A DNA stretch of 49,212 nucleotides, from positions 1 to 49,212 of the forward strand of contig CAZIOT010000023.1 of NCBI GenBank assembly GCA_964540965.1, in the 5' to 3' direction. The DNA is from JADYZU01 sp964540965 (GTDB lineage Bacteria; Pseudomonadota; Alphaproteobacteria; Rhodobacterales; Rhodobacteraceae). A program made the translations under genes and the position numbers. Within the stretch, counting starts at the first letter, position 1, and every line of letters starts with the position of its first letter. The notes under the pieces were generated by a model. It made no database searches. It saw nothing but the letters and a program-made list of their open reading frames with translations, and was not told where the DNA came from. This document shows, in pieces, positions 13,398 through 22,395 of the stretch.

Positions 13398-14435
13398 ATG
13401 AAGTTCCTCGATCTTGCCAAGGTCACCATCCGCTCGGGCAGCGGCGGGAACGGCTGCATTTCCTTCCGGCGCGAGAAATTCGTCGCCGAGGGCGGGCCCG
13501 ACGGCGGCGACGGCGGAGACGGCGGCGATGTGATCGCCATTGCGGTCGACGGGCTGAACACGCTCATCGATTTTCGCTATCAGCAGCATTTCTTCGCCAA
13601 GAACGGGCAGGGCGGCATGGGCAGCCAGCGCACCGGCGCCGGCGGCGACGACATCGTGCTGAAAGTGCCGGTCGGGACCGAGATCATCGACGAGGACGAG
13701 GAAACGATCATCGCCGACCTGACGCAAGTCGGGCAAAAGGTGGTGCTGGCCCGCGGCGGCAACGGCGGCTGGGGCAACCTGCATTTCGTCTCGTCCACCA
13801 ACCGCGCGCCGCGCCGCGCCAATCCCGGCCAGCCGGGGGTTGAACGCATCGTCTGGCTGCGGCTGAAACTGATCGCCGATGTCGGCCTTCTGGGCCTGCC
13901 CAATGCCGGCAAGTCGACCTTCCTTGCCGCGACCTCGAACGCGCGGCCGAAGATCGCGGACTATCCGTTCACCACGCTGATTCCCAATCTGGGTGTCGTC
14001 GGCGTCGACAATGTCGAATTCGTCATGGCCGACATTCCGGGCCTGATCGAGGGTGCGTCCGAGGGGCGGGGGCTGGGCGACCAGTTCCTGGGCCATGTCG
14101 AACGCTGCGCCGTGCTGGTGCACCTGATCGACGGCACCGGCGGCACCCCGGTCAGGGATTACCGCACCATCATCCGCGAGCTTGAGCTTTATGGCGGCGG
14201 GCTGGCCGAAAAGCCGCGCCTTACCGTGTTGAACAAGGTCGATGCGCTGACGCCGAAGGCGCGGGATTTCGCGGTGAAAAAGCTTGAGGATGTGACCGGC
14301 GGCAAGGTCTTTGCCATGTCCGGCGCGACCCGCGAGGGCGTGGTCGAGGTTCTGCGCGCGGCGCGGGCGGAAATCGACGCCAACCGCCTGCGCGAACGCA
14401 AGGCGGGCGAGGTGGTGCAGCCGTGGCAACCCTGA
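13398..14435 (+). CDS. obgE: Obg GTPase
   Basis: A 345-residue protein with the glycine-rich Obg fold (MKFLDLAKVTIRSGSGGNGC, GGPDGGDGGDGGDV, ~1-158) and a G domain: GLPNAGKST (G1), DYPFTT (G2), DIPGLIEG (G3), NKVD (G4) and a MSGATREG G5. This GTPase acts in large-subunit ribosome assembly and stress control. The variable C-terminal OCT domain of some Obg proteins is absent. GGAG lies before ATG 13398, and the 3' end overlaps proB by 13 bases. Confidence 0.97.
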   Translation: MKFLDLAKVTIRSGSGGNGCISFRREKFVAEGGPDGGDGGDGGDVIAIAVDGLNTLIDFRYQQHFFAKNGQGGMGSQRTGAGGDDIVLKVPVGTEIIDEDEETIIADLTQVGQKVVLARGGNGGWGNLHFVSSTNRAPRRANPGQPGVERIVWLRLKLIADVGLLGLPNAGKSTFLAATSNARPKIADYPFTTLIPNLGVVGVDNVEFVMADIPGLIEGASEGRGLGDQFLGHVERCAVLVHLIDGTGGTPVRDYRTIIRELELYGGGLAEKPRLTVLNKVDALTPKARDFAVKKLEDVTGGKVFAMSGATREGVVEVLRAARAEIDANRLRERKAGEVVQPWQP

Positions 14436-15529
14436 AAGAGGCCCGCCGGCTGGTGGTCAAGATCGGCTCGGCCCTGCTGGTCGACCGCGATACGGGCCGC
14501 CTGCGCGGCGACTGGCTGAAATCGCTGGCCGAGGATGTGGCGCGGCTGCGCGGCCGCGGCGTGCAGGTGATCCTTGTCTCCTCGGGGTCCATTGCGCTTG
14601 GCCGCGGCGTGCTGGGTCTGCCCAAGGGGTCGCTGCCCCTGGAACAGTCGCAGGCCGCCGCCGCCGTCGGCCAGATCCGCCTCGCCCGCGCCTATGAGGA
14701 GGCGCTGGATCCGCATGGCATCGTCACCGGGCAAGTGCTTGTCACGCTTGAGGATTCCAGCGACCGGCGCCGCTATCTCAATTCCCGTGCCACGATGGAG
14801 ACGATGCTGGGTCTGGGCGTGGTGCCGATCGTGAACGAGAACGACACCATCGCCACCGATGAAATCCGCTATGGCGACAACGACCGGCTGGCGGCGCAGG
14901 TGGCGGTGACGGTGGGCGCCGACCGGCTGGTGCTGTTGTCGGATGTCGACGGGTTCTACAACGGCAACCCGCATCTTGACCCTACGGCGACGCGGTTCGA
15001 GGTGGTGGAGCGGATCACGCCCGAGATCGAGGCGATGGCCGGCGACGGCGTGTCGGGCGTCTCGAAGGGCGGGATGATTACCAAACTTCTGGCGGCCAAG
15101 ATCGCCACCGAAGGCGGCTGCGCCATGGCGATCACGTTAGGATCGCCGCTGAACCCGTTGACCACGCTGGAAAATGGCGCCAACGCCACCTGGTTCTCCG
15201 CCACGCTCGACCCCTATCTCGCGCGCAAGCGCTGGATCGGGGCGATGAAGGCCAAGGGCGAGATCGTGGTCGATGCCGGGGCCGAAACCGCCCTGCATCA
15301 GGGCAAGAGCCTGCTGCCCGCCGGGATCACCGCGGTGCGCGGCCGTTTCGGACGTGGCGATCCGGTAGCGATCCTGTCGCCGCAGGGGGCGCGGATCGGA
15401 ATCGGCCTTAGCCGCTACACCGCCGAGGAGGCCGGCAAGATCGCCGGCAAGAGATCGGCCTATATCGAACAGGCGCTGGGCTACAAGGGGCGCGCGGCCT
15501 TTATCCACCGCGACGACATGGTGCTGTGA
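14423..15529 (+). CDS. proB: Glutamate 5-kinase
   Basis: A 368-residue enzyme phosphorylating glutamate in the first step of proline synthesis. The amino-acid-kinase domain (~1-260) shows VVKIGSALLV, LVSSGSIALG, VPIVNENDTIATDEIRYGDND and GVSKGGMITKLLAAKIAT. A C-terminal PUA domain (~275-368) follows, as in the E. coli enzyme. Translation starts at GTG 14423, inside the obgE end, implying coupling. The stop overlaps the proA start. Confidence 0.97.
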   Translation: MATLKEARRLVVKIGSALLVDRDTGRLRGDWLKSLAEDVARLRGRGVQVILVSSGSIALGRGVLGLPKGSLPLEQSQAAAAVGQIRLARAYEEALDPHGIVTGQVLVTLEDSSDRRRYLNSRATMETMLGLGVVPIVNENDTIATDEIRYGDNDRLAAQVAVTVGADRLVLLSDVDGFYNGNPHLDPTATRFEVVERITPEIEAMAGDGVSGVSKGGMITKLLAAKIATEGGCAMAITLGSPLNPLTTLENGANATWFSATLDPYLARKRWIGAMKAKGEIVVDAGAETALHQGKSLLPAGITAVRGRFGRGDPVAILSPQGARIGIGLSRYTAEEAGKIAGKRSAYIEQALGYKGRAAFIHRDDMVL

Positions 15530-16785
15530 TGGAAGATGCGTCGGCGATGATGCGCGACATCGGACAAAGGGCGCGGGCGGCGGCGGCCGACCTTGCCTGT
15601 GCCGGGTCCGAACGCAAGGCGGCGGCGCTGGTTTCCGCCGCCCATGCCCTGCTGGACCGGCGGCAAGAGGTGCTGGACGCCAATTATTGCGACATGGCCG
15701 AAGGTGAGGCCAAGGGGCTGACGCCAGCGATGCTTGACCGCCTGATGCTGGACGAGCGCCGCATCCGGGCGATCGCTGACAGCCTGCGCATGATCGCCGA
15801 ACAGAAGGATCCGGTGGGCGAGGTCATTGCCGACTGGACCCGCCCGAATGGGTTGCGCATCCGCCGGGTGCGCACGCCCCTGGGCGTCATCGGCGTCATC
15901 TACGAATCGCGGCCGAACGTGACCGCCGATGCCGGGGCGCTGGCGCTCAAGGCCGGGAACGCGGTGATCCTGCGCGGCGGATCGGAATCCTTCCACTCCT
16001 CGACCGCGATCCACGACTGCATGGTGCAGGGTCTGCGGGCGGCGAACCTGCCCGAGGCGGCGATCCAGCTGGTCGCCACCACCGACCGCGCCATGGTCAC
16101 CGCGATGCTGCAGGCGGTCGAACATATCGACGTGATCGTGCCGCGCGGCGGCAAGGGGCTGGTCGGGCTGGTGCAGCGCGAGGCGCGGGTGCCGGTCTTT
16201 GCCCATCTCGAGGGCATCTGCCATGTCTATGCCGACCGCGATGCCGACCTTGAAAAGGCGCGGCGCGTGGTCCTGAACGCCAAGACCCGGCGCACCGGCA
16301 TCTGCGGCGCCGCCGAATGCCTGCTGATCGACTGGCAGTTCTATACCCGGCATGGGCCGGTGCTGATCGAGGATCTGCTGAAAGCCGGGGTCGAGGTGCG
16401 GACCGAGGGCGAATTGCTCAAGATTCCCGGCACGGTGCGCGCGGCGCCCGACGATTTCGGCCGGGAATTCCTTGATTCGATCATCGCGGCGAAACTGGTC
16501 GACGGTGTCGACGAAGCGATTGCCCATATCCGCAGATATGGCAGCCAGCATACCGAGGCGATCCTGACCGAGAATGACGCAACCGCCGAGCGGTTCTTTG
16601 AACGGCTCGATTCGGCGATCCTGATGCGAAATGCCTCGACCCAGTTCGCCGATGGCGGCGAATTCGGCATGGGGGCCGAGATCGGCATCGCCACCGGCAA
16701 GCTGCACGCCCGCGGGCCGGTGGGAGCCGAGCAGCTGACCTCGTTCAAGTATCTCGTCGAGGGCGACGGGACAGTGCGGGCGTGA
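15529..16785 (+). CDS. proA: Gamma-glutamyl phosphate reductase
   Basis: A 418-residue NADPH-dependent reductase, second enzyme of proline synthesis. It has VIYESRPNVTADAGALALKAGNAVILRGG in pieces of the cofactor domain and the catalytic cysteine in RRTGICGAAE. The C-terminal QFADGGEFGMGAEIGI and GPVGAEQLTSFKY are family hallmarks. ATG 15529 overlaps the proB TGA by one base; GTG 15526 in the same frame is an alternative. Two hairpins immediately downstream end the operon. Confidence 0.97.
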   Translation: MEDASAMMRDIGQRARAAAADLACAGSERKAAALVSAAHALLDRRQEVLDANYCDMAEGEAKGLTPAMLDRLMLDERRIRAIADSLRMIAEQKDPVGEVIADWTRPNGLRIRRVRTPLGVIGVIYESRPNVTADAGALALKAGNAVILRGGSESFHSSTAIHDCMVQGLRAANLPEAAIQLVATTDRAMVTAMLQAVEHIDVIVPRGGKGLVGLVQREARVPVFAHLEGICHVYADRDADLEKARRVVLNAKTRRTGICGAAECLLIDWQFYTRHGPVLIEDLLKAGVEVRTEGELLKIPGTVRAAPDDFGREFLDSIIAAKLVDGVDEAIAHIRRYGSQHTEAILTENDATAERFFERLDSAILMRNASTQFADGGEFGMGAEIGIATGKLHARGPVGAEQLTSFKYLVEGDGTVRA

Positions 16786-16833
16786 CAAAAGCCTTTTGAA
16801 GGCTTTTGCGAAGAGTTTTCTGAAAACTCTTCG
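16786..16833. terminator. Double-hairpin repeat between proA and chpT (family C)
   Basis: CAAAAGCC...GGCTTTTG (16786-16808) and CGAAGAGTTTTC-T-GAAAACTCTTCG (16809-16833) are two adjacent perfect stem-loops with A- and T-rich arms. They lie between convergent genes, so a bidirectional terminator role fits. I associate similar double hairpins with Rhodobacteraceae genomes from memory; only one copy is seen here. Confidence 0.65.
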
Positions 16834-16844
16834 CACCCGGCGCA

Positions 16845-17438
16845 TCAGAATTTCACCGTGATCCGGTCCGGCGTCAGCGTCAGTGACAGGTGCCGGCCAA
16901 GGTCGGCCACCGCCTCGGGCAGGAGGGCGAATTGCACCTGCGCGGCACCGATGCTGACGCGCATCCGCGGGTTCAGGAGCGAATCCCACAGGTCGGCGTC
17001 GATCTTCAGCCGCGGCGATTCGCCGGTTACCGTCCAGCCGTCGTCGCAGGTGACATGCACCTCGCCGCCATAGGGCAGGGCGGTCTCAAGGCATTGCAGC
17101 AAAAGGAAAACCGCCCGCACCTCGGCTCGCGGCTGATCGCCCTGCGCCTCCCAGAAATAGGACAGGCGGCCGCTGCGTGAAGCGGCGGTCAGGGTCGCCG
17201 CGATCTCGGCCCGGCCAAGCCGCTGGTCGGTGCCGGCGGCGCCATAGGCGATGCGGAAGAAGCGCAGCCTTGCATTCGCATTCTCGACGCTTTCGACGAT
17301 CAGCGCCATTTCCGGGCTGGGGGCGATGCCGGTCAGCCCCAGAAGCTCGACCCCGTTGCCGATGGCGCCAAGCGGGCTTACCAGATCATGACAGATGCGC
17401 GATCCGACTAGGGCGGTCAGGTCGGTGCGTGCCTTCAT
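16845..17438 (-). CDS. chpT: Histidine phosphotransferase ChpT
   Basis: A 197-residue protein with the ChpT dimerisation/phosphoacceptor helix ALVGSRICHDLVSPLGAIGNGVELL, His about residue 17, and a degenerate ATPase-like C-terminal domain. In alphaproteobacteria ChpT relays phosphate from the hybrid kinase CckA to CtrA and CpdR, controlling cell cycle, motility and, in Rhodobacterales, gene transfer agent expression. The start at 17438 (MKARTDLTALVG) matches family length. It is divergent from the DUF3553 gene with 21 bases between starts. Confidence 0.9.
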   Translation of the reverse strand: MKARTDLTALVGSRICHDLVSPLGAIGNGVELLGLTGIAPSPEMALIVESVENANARLRFFRIAYGAAGTDQRLGRAEIAATLTAASRSGRLSYFWEAQGDQPRAEVRAVFLLLQCLETALPYGGEVHVTCDDGWTVTGESPRLKIDADLWDSLLNPRMRVSIGAAQVQFALLPEAVADLGRHLSLTLTPDRITVKF

Positions 17439-17459
17439 TGCCGCCCCGCGAGTGCCGTG

Positions 17460-17639
17460 ATGCCCGACCCCAATGCGATCTTCACCCCCGGCGTCATCGT
17501 CCGCCATCCCGATCGGCCCGACTGGGGCGACGGACAGGTGCAGTCCAACATCGGCGGGCGCATCACCGTCACCTTTCCCGGCGCGGGCAAGGTGGTGATC
17601 GATTCGCGTCTGGTCAGCCTCATCATCCTGTCCTTCTGA
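17460..17639 (+). CDS. DUF3553-domain small protein
   Basis: A 59-residue protein, MPDPNAIFTPGVIVRHPDRPDWGDGQVQS in outline, with a GGRITVTFPGAGKVVID stretch. This is the DUF3553 pattern, resembling the small beta-barrel at the C-terminus of some UvrD/PcrA helicases. It stands alone here, head-to-head with chpT. ATG 17460 is preferred; GTG 17457 is in frame. Function is unknown; a nucleic-acid or RNA-polymerase-binding role is possible by analogy. Confidence 0.75.
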   Translation: MPDPNAIFTPGVIVRHPDRPDWGDGQVQSNIGGRITVTFPGAGKVVIDSRLVSLIILSF

Positions 17640-17710
17640 CCGTTTCAACCCAAGGTAGCGCGGCCCTTTCCCACGTCAATCATCCGCGGTCCCCGCCCAT
17701 CTGAGCGCCG

Positions 17711-17730
17711 AAAGGTTGCCAAAAGGTTGA
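17711..17730. repeat. Short direct repeat upstream of olsB
   Basis: AAAGGTTGCC and AAAGGTTGAC are tandem at 17711 and 17722, about 40-57 bases before the olsB ATG. The 11-base period is one helical turn, which would suit a regulator bound to one face of the DNA. Confidence 0.35.
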
Positions 17731-17767
17731 CGCGCTCCTATTGACGCCGCGAGTTGCAGGAGGCGCA

Positions 17768-18526
17768 ATGGCCGGGGGCAATCCGCTGTTCGAAGTCAGG
17801 CTGGCGCGAGGCGAGGACGACCTGCGCGCGGCGCAGCGACTCCGCTATGACGTGTTCGTGGCCGAGATGGGCAGCGCCGGCAGCGGTGTCGATCATGGCA
17901 ACCGGCTGGAATGCGACGATTTCGATGCGGCCTTCGACCATCTGCTGCTGATCGACCATGCCGGGCCGGGCGTCGTCGGCACCTGCCGGCTGGGCGATGC
18001 CGGGGCCGCCGGCCGTGCCGGGCGGTTCTATTCCGAGGCGGAATACGACCTTGCCCCGCTTGTCGCCTCGGGCAGGCGGCTGATGGAACTGGGGCGGTCC
18101 TGCCTGCATCCGGCCTATCGCGGCGGGCCGGCGATGTATCACCTCTGGCACGGGCTGTCTGGGGTGATCGCTGGCCGCGGCGCCGAGATCCTGTTTGGCA
18201 CCGCCTCGTTCCCCGGCACCGATCCGGCGGCGCTGGCGCATCCCCTGTCCTTCCTGCACCATCACCATCTGGCGCCGGCCGGCCTGCGGCCGCGGTCGCG
18301 GACCGGCGAGCGGATGGACCTGCTGCCACCGTCCCGCATCGACCGCCGCGCGGCGATGCTGGCGACGCCGGCGCTGATCAAGGCCTATCTGCGGCTGGGC
18401 GGTGTGGTGGGCGAGGGTGCCTGGGTCGACCGCGCCTTCAACACCACCGATGTGCTGATGATCCTAGACACCGCGCGGATGAATGCCGCGGCGGGGGCGA
18501 TCTATACCCGCGGCGGTCGGGCGTGA
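17768..18526 (+). CDS. olsB: Ornithine-acyl-ACP N-acyltransferase (ornithine lipid synthesis)
   Basis: A 252-residue GNAT-fold acyltransferase of the OlsB type: EVRLARGEDDLRAAQRLRYDVFVAEMG, DHLLLID, GTCRLG, YDLAPLVASGRRLMELGRSCLHPAYRGG, and a C-terminal FNTTDVLMILD. It adds a 3-hydroxyacyl group to ornithine to make lyso-ornithine lipid. ATG 17768 follows GCAGGAGGCGC. The stop overlaps the olsA start as GTGA. Ornithine lipids are phosphorus-free membrane lipids common in this group. Confidence 0.92.
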   Translation: MAGGNPLFEVRLARGEDDLRAAQRLRYDVFVAEMGSAGSGVDHGNRLECDDFDAAFDHLLLIDHAGPGVVGTCRLGDAGAAGRAGRFYSEAEYDLAPLVASGRRLMELGRSCLHPAYRGGPAMYHLWHGLSGVIAGRGAEILFGTASFPGTDPAALAHPLSFLHHHHLAPAGLRPRSRTGERMDLLPPSRIDRRAAMLATPALIKAYLRLGGVVGEGAWVDRAFNTTDVLMILDTARMNAAAGAIYTRGGRA

Positions 18527-19347
18527 GCCCGACCTGGCAGGGAGAGCCGCCGCCCATGCCCTGCCGCCCGCAGGGCCTGGGCGACTGGCTGCGCGTGGTG
18601 CGCCGCGGCGCGCCGGTGGCGGTGATGACCTTCGGCGGCCTGGTCGTGCTGTTGCTGCTGCGCCTGGCCGAGGCGCCGCTCTACCGCTCGCGCCGGCCGT
18701 GGACGCCGCATCTGGTGCGGGCGGTCTGCCGGGCGAACCTGTGGTGCCTTGGCTTTGGCTGCCGGTTCACCGGGCCGTCTGCGCCGGCGCCAGCGGTGAT
18801 CGCGGCCAACCATTCGTCCTGGCTGGACATTTTCGCGCTGAACGCCGGCCAGACGGTAACCTTCGTCGCCAAGGCCGAGGTCGCCGGCTGGCCTGGAATC
18901 GGCTGGCTGGCGCGGGCGACGGGGACGGTGTTCATCCGCCGCGACCCGGCCGAGGCCGCGGCGCAGGTCGCTCTCCTCCGCGACAGGCTGGGTGCCGGTG
19001 GCCGCATCGCCTTTTTCCCCGAGGGCACCTCGACCGACGGGCAAAGGGTGCTGCCGTTCAAACCGGCACTGTTCGCCGCCTTCCTTGATGTGCCGGACCT
19101 GCAGGTGCAGCCGGTGACGATCCGCTGGCAGGCGCCGGCGGGCGCCGATCCGCGGGTTTACGGCTGGTGGGGCAACATGGATCTTGGCCCACACCTTTTG
19201 GGTGTGCTGGCGCGGCGCGACCAGGGCCGGCTTTCGGTCATCCGCCATGCGCCGATCCGGCCGGCCGAGGGCGGGCGCAAGGCGCTGGCCGCCGCGGCCG
19301 AGGCGGCGGTGCGGTCAGGCTTTCACGCTCAGGACAGCGCGGCGTAG
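18523..19347 (+). CDS. olsA: Lyso-ornithine lipid O-acyltransferase (PlsC-like)
   Basis: A 274-residue acyltransferase with an N-terminal membrane helix (~22-42) and the PlsC motifs NHSSWLDIF (HX4D), FIRRD, and FFPEGTSTDG. Coupled to olsB, it would complete ornithine lipid synthesis. GTG 18523 overlaps the olsB stop and preserves the TW...PPP N-terminus; ATG 18556, with GGGAGAG nine bases before it, is the alternative. The 3' end overlaps the convergent ThiE-like gene by 19 bases. Confidence 0.92.
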   Translation: MSPTWQGEPPPMPCRPQGLGDWLRVVRRGAPVAVMTFGGLVVLLLLRLAEAPLYRSRRPWTPHLVRAVCRANLWCLGFGCRFTGPSAPAPAVIAANHSSWLDIFALNAGQTVTFVAKAEVAGWPGIGWLARATGTVFIRRDPAEAAAQVALLRDRLGAGGRIAFFPEGTSTDGQRVLPFKPALFAAFLDVPDLQVQPVTIRWQAPAGADPRVYGWWGNMDLGPHLLGVLARRDQGRLSVIRHAPIRPAEGGRKALAAAAEAAVRSGFHAQDSAA

Positions 19348-19955
19348 AAGGCGGCGAGCGTGGCGGCGGGGTCGCCAGACGCCCAGATCTCCTCGCCCAG
19401 CGCGAAGAAATCGCTGGCGGGGGCCAGGGCGCGGACCAGATCCGGGGTCAGGCCGCCTTCGGCCACCACCGGCACCTCGATCATCTGCGACCACCATTCA
19501 AAAAGCTCGGCCTCGGCCCGGCTGCCGTCGCCAAGGGCCGAAGCCCCGACCGGGCCAAAGCTGACGTAATCGGCCCCGGCCTCGCCCGCCGACATGCCGT
19601 CATGGCGCGAGGCGCCGCAGAAGGCGCCGATGATCGCGTCGTCGCCCAGCGCCTTGCGCATCTTCGCCACGTTGCGGGCGCCGTCGGGCAGGTGGACGCC
19701 GTCAAGGCCCAGCCTTTCGACCATCAGCGCATGGCGGTCGATGACAAGGGCAATATCGCGGGCATGGGCGATCTCGCGCAGGGCATCGGCGGTTTTCGCG
19801 ATCCGGTCCTCGTCCCGCGTCGTCATGGTCAGCCGCAGGCAGGCCACCGGCGCGGCATCAAGGACGCGCTGCAGCAGCCCCGGAAAGCCGTCCAGATCCG
19901 GCTCGGGCGGGGTGATGAGGTAAAGCTGCGGCCTGTCGCGGGTGTCTTCGGTCAT
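19329..19955 (-). CDS. thiE: Thiamine phosphate synthase-like protein
   Basis: A 208-residue TIM-barrel protein of the ThiE/TenI class: PQLYLITPP, ALVIDRHALMVERLGLDGVHLPD, DYVSFGPVGASAL and VVAEGGLTPDLV phosphate-binding region. Several canonical ThiE positions (the VQLR substrate motif and the GPIFxT loop) are altered to ACLRLTM and GPVGAS, so TenI-like or divergent activity is possible. The start at 19955 is set by MTEDTRDRPQLYL. Confidence 0.75.
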   Translation of the reverse strand: MTEDTRDRPQLYLITPPEPDLDGFPGLLQRVLDAAPVACLRLTMTTRDEDRIAKTADALREIAHARDIALVIDRHALMVERLGLDGVHLPDGARNVAKMRKALGDDAIIGAFCGASRHDGMSAGEAGADYVSFGPVGASALGDGSRAEAELFEWWSQMIEVPVVAEGGLTPDLVRALAPASDFFALGEEIWASGDPAATLAAFYAALS

Positions 19956-20030
19956 GGTAGGGTCCGGATCGGGGTCTGACTGCGCTTCTAGACGCGGACG
20001 CAAGGACGGGAAAGGGGGGCGGCCTTCGGC

Positions 20031-20357
20031 CTATTTCTCGGCCTTGGACAGGTTGAACGCCATCGCCATCCGCAACAGTTCGCGCCGCGTCGCCGGATCC
20101 TCCAGCCCCTCGACCCCGGTCTGCACAAATCCCGGCATCGGCCGGTCGCGCATCATCATCGGCCAGACCCCTTGCAGGGCGACGGCGGCCGCCTCTTGCC
20201 GGGGTCCGACGCGGAACATGCCGCCGCCGCCAAAGATGCCGCACAGCATATGCCCGCGGTGCATCAGGCTCAGTCCGCCGAACATCTTCTTCTCGATCAG
20301 CGCCAGCCCTGCCAGATCGTCGCGCAGGAGCTGCACCTGCCGGTCGTCATAGGCCAT
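20031..20357 (-). CDS. TfoX/Sxy N-terminal domain protein
   Basis: A 108-residue protein consisting of the TfoX-N domain only: IEKKMFGGLSLMHRGHMLCGIF, MFRVGP, and GFVQTGVE. In gammaproteobacteria the full-length TfoX/Sxy regulates competence; stand-alone N-domains are widespread in alphaproteobacteria with no defined role. The start at 20357 follows GGAGGCGGTG on the minus strand. It is divergent from the trmJ-like gene. Confidence 0.85.
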   Translation of the reverse strand: MAYDDRQVQLLRDDLAGLALIEKKMFGGLSLMHRGHMLCGIFGGGGMFRVGPRQEAAAVALQGVWPMMMRDRPMPGFVQTGVEGLEDPATRRELLRMAMAFNLSKAEK

Positions 20358-20422
20358 CACCGCCTCCTTGCCAGTCGCGCGCCCTGACCCTATCACGCCG
20401 CGACCGTGCGAGGGAAACAACC

Positions 20423-21187
20423 ATGCCGACCGGCCTGCCGCAGCCCGCCTTTGTCCTGATCCGGCCGCAAATGGGCGAGAATATCGGCGCTGCTGCCCGC
20501 GGCATGTGGAATTTCGGGCTGGACCTGATGCGCGTGGTCGATCCGCGCGACGGCTGGCCCAATTCCCGCGCCGTGGCGCTGGCGTCGGGTGCCGGGCGGC
20601 TGCTGGACGAGGCGATGGTCGTCGAAACCACCGCCGATGCGGTTGCCGATGCGCAATACATCTACGCCACCACGGCCCGGCCGCGCGACATGACCAAGCT
20701 GGTGCTGTCCCCGGAAGAGGCGATGCGCGATGCCGCGGCCCGCGTCGCCTCGGGCCAGCGGGTGGCGGTGCTGTTCGGCCCCGAACGCACCGGCATGGAC
20801 AATGACGACATCGCGCGGGCCAATGCCATCGTCTCGGTCCCGGTGAACCCGGATTTCCCCTCGCTCAACCTTGGGCAATGCGTGCTGCTTGTGGCCTATG
20901 AATGGCGCCGGGCGCAGGCCAAGGCCGAGCCGCGGATGGAGATGGCCGGCGCGGTCTGGCCGGAAAAGCAGGAAATCGAGGCGCTGGCCGACCATTACGA
21001 GGAACGGATGGCCGAGGCCGGATTCTTCTTTCCGCCGCACAAGGCCGACAGCATGAAGCAGAACCTGCGCAACCTGTGGAGCCGCATGGCCCTGACCCGC
21101 ACCGATGTGCAGATGCTGCACGGCATGATGCGGCAGATGGTGCGCTGGGCGCGCAGGCTTGATCGCGAGGACGATGGCGGCGCCTGA
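20423..21187 (+). CDS. trmJ: SPOUT RNA 2'-O-methyltransferase (TrmJ-like)
   Basis: A 254-residue SpoU-class enzyme: FVLIRPQMGENIGAAARGMWNFG (motif 1), VLFGPERTGMDNDDIARAN (motif 2, knotted SAM site) and VPVNPDFPSLNLGQCVLLVAYE (motif 3). A helical C-terminal extension with HKADSMKQNLRNLW matches TrmJ, which methylates position 32 of tRNA anticodon loops. Stand-alone, with a short leader from 20358. The E. coli-type specificity for C32/U32 is inferred from family. Confidence 0.88.
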   Translation: MPTGLPQPAFVLIRPQMGENIGAAARGMWNFGLDLMRVVDPRDGWPNSRAVALASGAGRLLDEAMVVETTADAVADAQYIYATTARPRDMTKLVLSPEEAMRDAAARVASGQRVAVLFGPERTGMDNDDIARANAIVSVPVNPDFPSLNLGQCVLLVAYEWRRAQAKAEPRMEMAGAVWPEKQEIEALADHYEERMAEAGFFFPPHKADSMKQNLRNLWSRMALTRTDVQMLHGMMRQMVRWARRLDREDDGGA

Positions 21188-21248
21188 CAGGCGCGGCTAG
21201 AAGGGCATGGCGGCGGCTGGACCGCCCGGACAGGCAACGGAGGCCGCG

Positions 21249-22394
21249 ATGGCGGTGAAACCCGGCGCGACCCGCGCGATATTTGAGGAGGTGGCGACGG
21301 CCGAAAAGCCGGCGGTCACCCCCGGCGGCATCGACGGCGGCCGCCGCGACGGGCGCGGCGCGATCCGCCTGTGGCTGTTCGTGCTGTTCGCGCTGGTCGC
21401 CGCGATGATCGTCGTCGGCGGCCTGACAAGGCTGACCGATTCCGGCCTGTCGATCACCGAATGGCGCCCGGTGACCGGCGCGATCCCGCCCCTGACCGAG
21501 GCCGACTGGCAGGCGCAATTCGACCTCTACCGGGCGAGCCCGCAATACGAGCTGATGAATCGCGGCATGGAATTGTCCGAATTCCAGTTCATCTTCTGGT
21601 GGGAATGGGGCCACCGGCAACTGGGCCGGCTGGTCGGGCTGATCTGGGCCGCGGGATTCCTGTTCTTCTGGGCGACACGGCGCATTCCCGCCGGCTGGAC
21701 GCCACGCCTTCTGTGGATCGGTGCGCTGGGCGGGCTGCAGGGCGCGGTCGGCTGGTGGATGGTGCATTCCGGGCTGCAGGCCGGGATGATCGCCGTCGCC
21801 TCCTATCGGCTGGCGCTGCATCTGGGGCTGGCCTTTGTCATCCTCGGCTACATCACCTGGTATGCGCTGTTGCTGCTGCGGCGCGAGATCGACCTGATGC
21901 AGGCGCGGCGCATGGGCGAAAGGCGGCTGTTCGGTGGCGCCACCGGCCTGATGCACCTTGCCTTCGTGCAGATCCTGCTGGGGGCGCTGGTCGCCGGCAT
22001 CGACGCCGGCCGGGCGTTCCCGACATGGCCCGGCATGGGGGGCGGCTTTCTTCCGCCCGAGATGTGGGAGCTGACCCCCTGGTGGCGCAACTTCTTTGAA
22101 AACGCCGGCACCGTGCAATTCGTGCATCGCATGGCGGGCTATCTGCTGCTGGTTCTGGGCATCGTTGTCTGGACGCGGGCGCGGCGGTCGCCCCACCCCG
22201 CGACACGGTTGGCGTTCAACGCGATGCTGGCCATGCTCTTGCTCCAGGTCGTGCTTGGCATCGTCACGGCCCTTTATTCCGCGCCGCTTCATGCTGCGAT
22301 CACCCATCAGATCGGCGCCATCGTCCTGTGGGTGCTGATCCTGCGCGGGCGACTCCTCGCCCGCTATCCCGTTGCACAATCCCTGAGAGGGTAA
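21249..22394 (+). CDS. ctaA: Heme A synthase (COX15/CtaA)
   Basis: A 381-residue protein with eight membrane segments. Family signatures are GGLTRLTDSGLSITEWRP, FQFIFWWEWGHRQLGRLVG (heme-ligand His) and, in the second half, HRMAGY and HAAITHQIGA. It oxidises heme O to heme A for aa3-type cytochrome oxidase. ATG 21249 has CGGAGG six bases upstream; an in-frame ATG at 21207 lacks one. The stop is followed after one base by the carboxypeptidase start. Confidence 0.95.
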   Translation: MAVKPGATRAIFEEVATAEKPAVTPGGIDGGRRDGRGAIRLWLFVLFALVAAMIVVGGLTRLTDSGLSITEWRPVTGAIPPLTEADWQAQFDLYRASPQYELMNRGMELSEFQFIFWWEWGHRQLGRLVGLIWAAGFLFFWATRRIPAGWTPRLLWIGALGGLQGAVGWWMVHSGLQAGMIAVASYRLALHLGLAFVILGYITWYALLLLRREIDLMQARRMGERRLFGGATGLMHLAFVQILLGALVAGIDAGRAFPTWPGMGGGFLPPEMWELTPWWRNFFENAGTVQFVHRMAGYLLLVLGIVVWTRARRSPHPATRLAFNAMLAMLLLQVVLGIVTALYSAPLHAAITHQIGAIVLWVLILRGRLLARYPVAQSLRG

Positions 22395-22395
22395 G

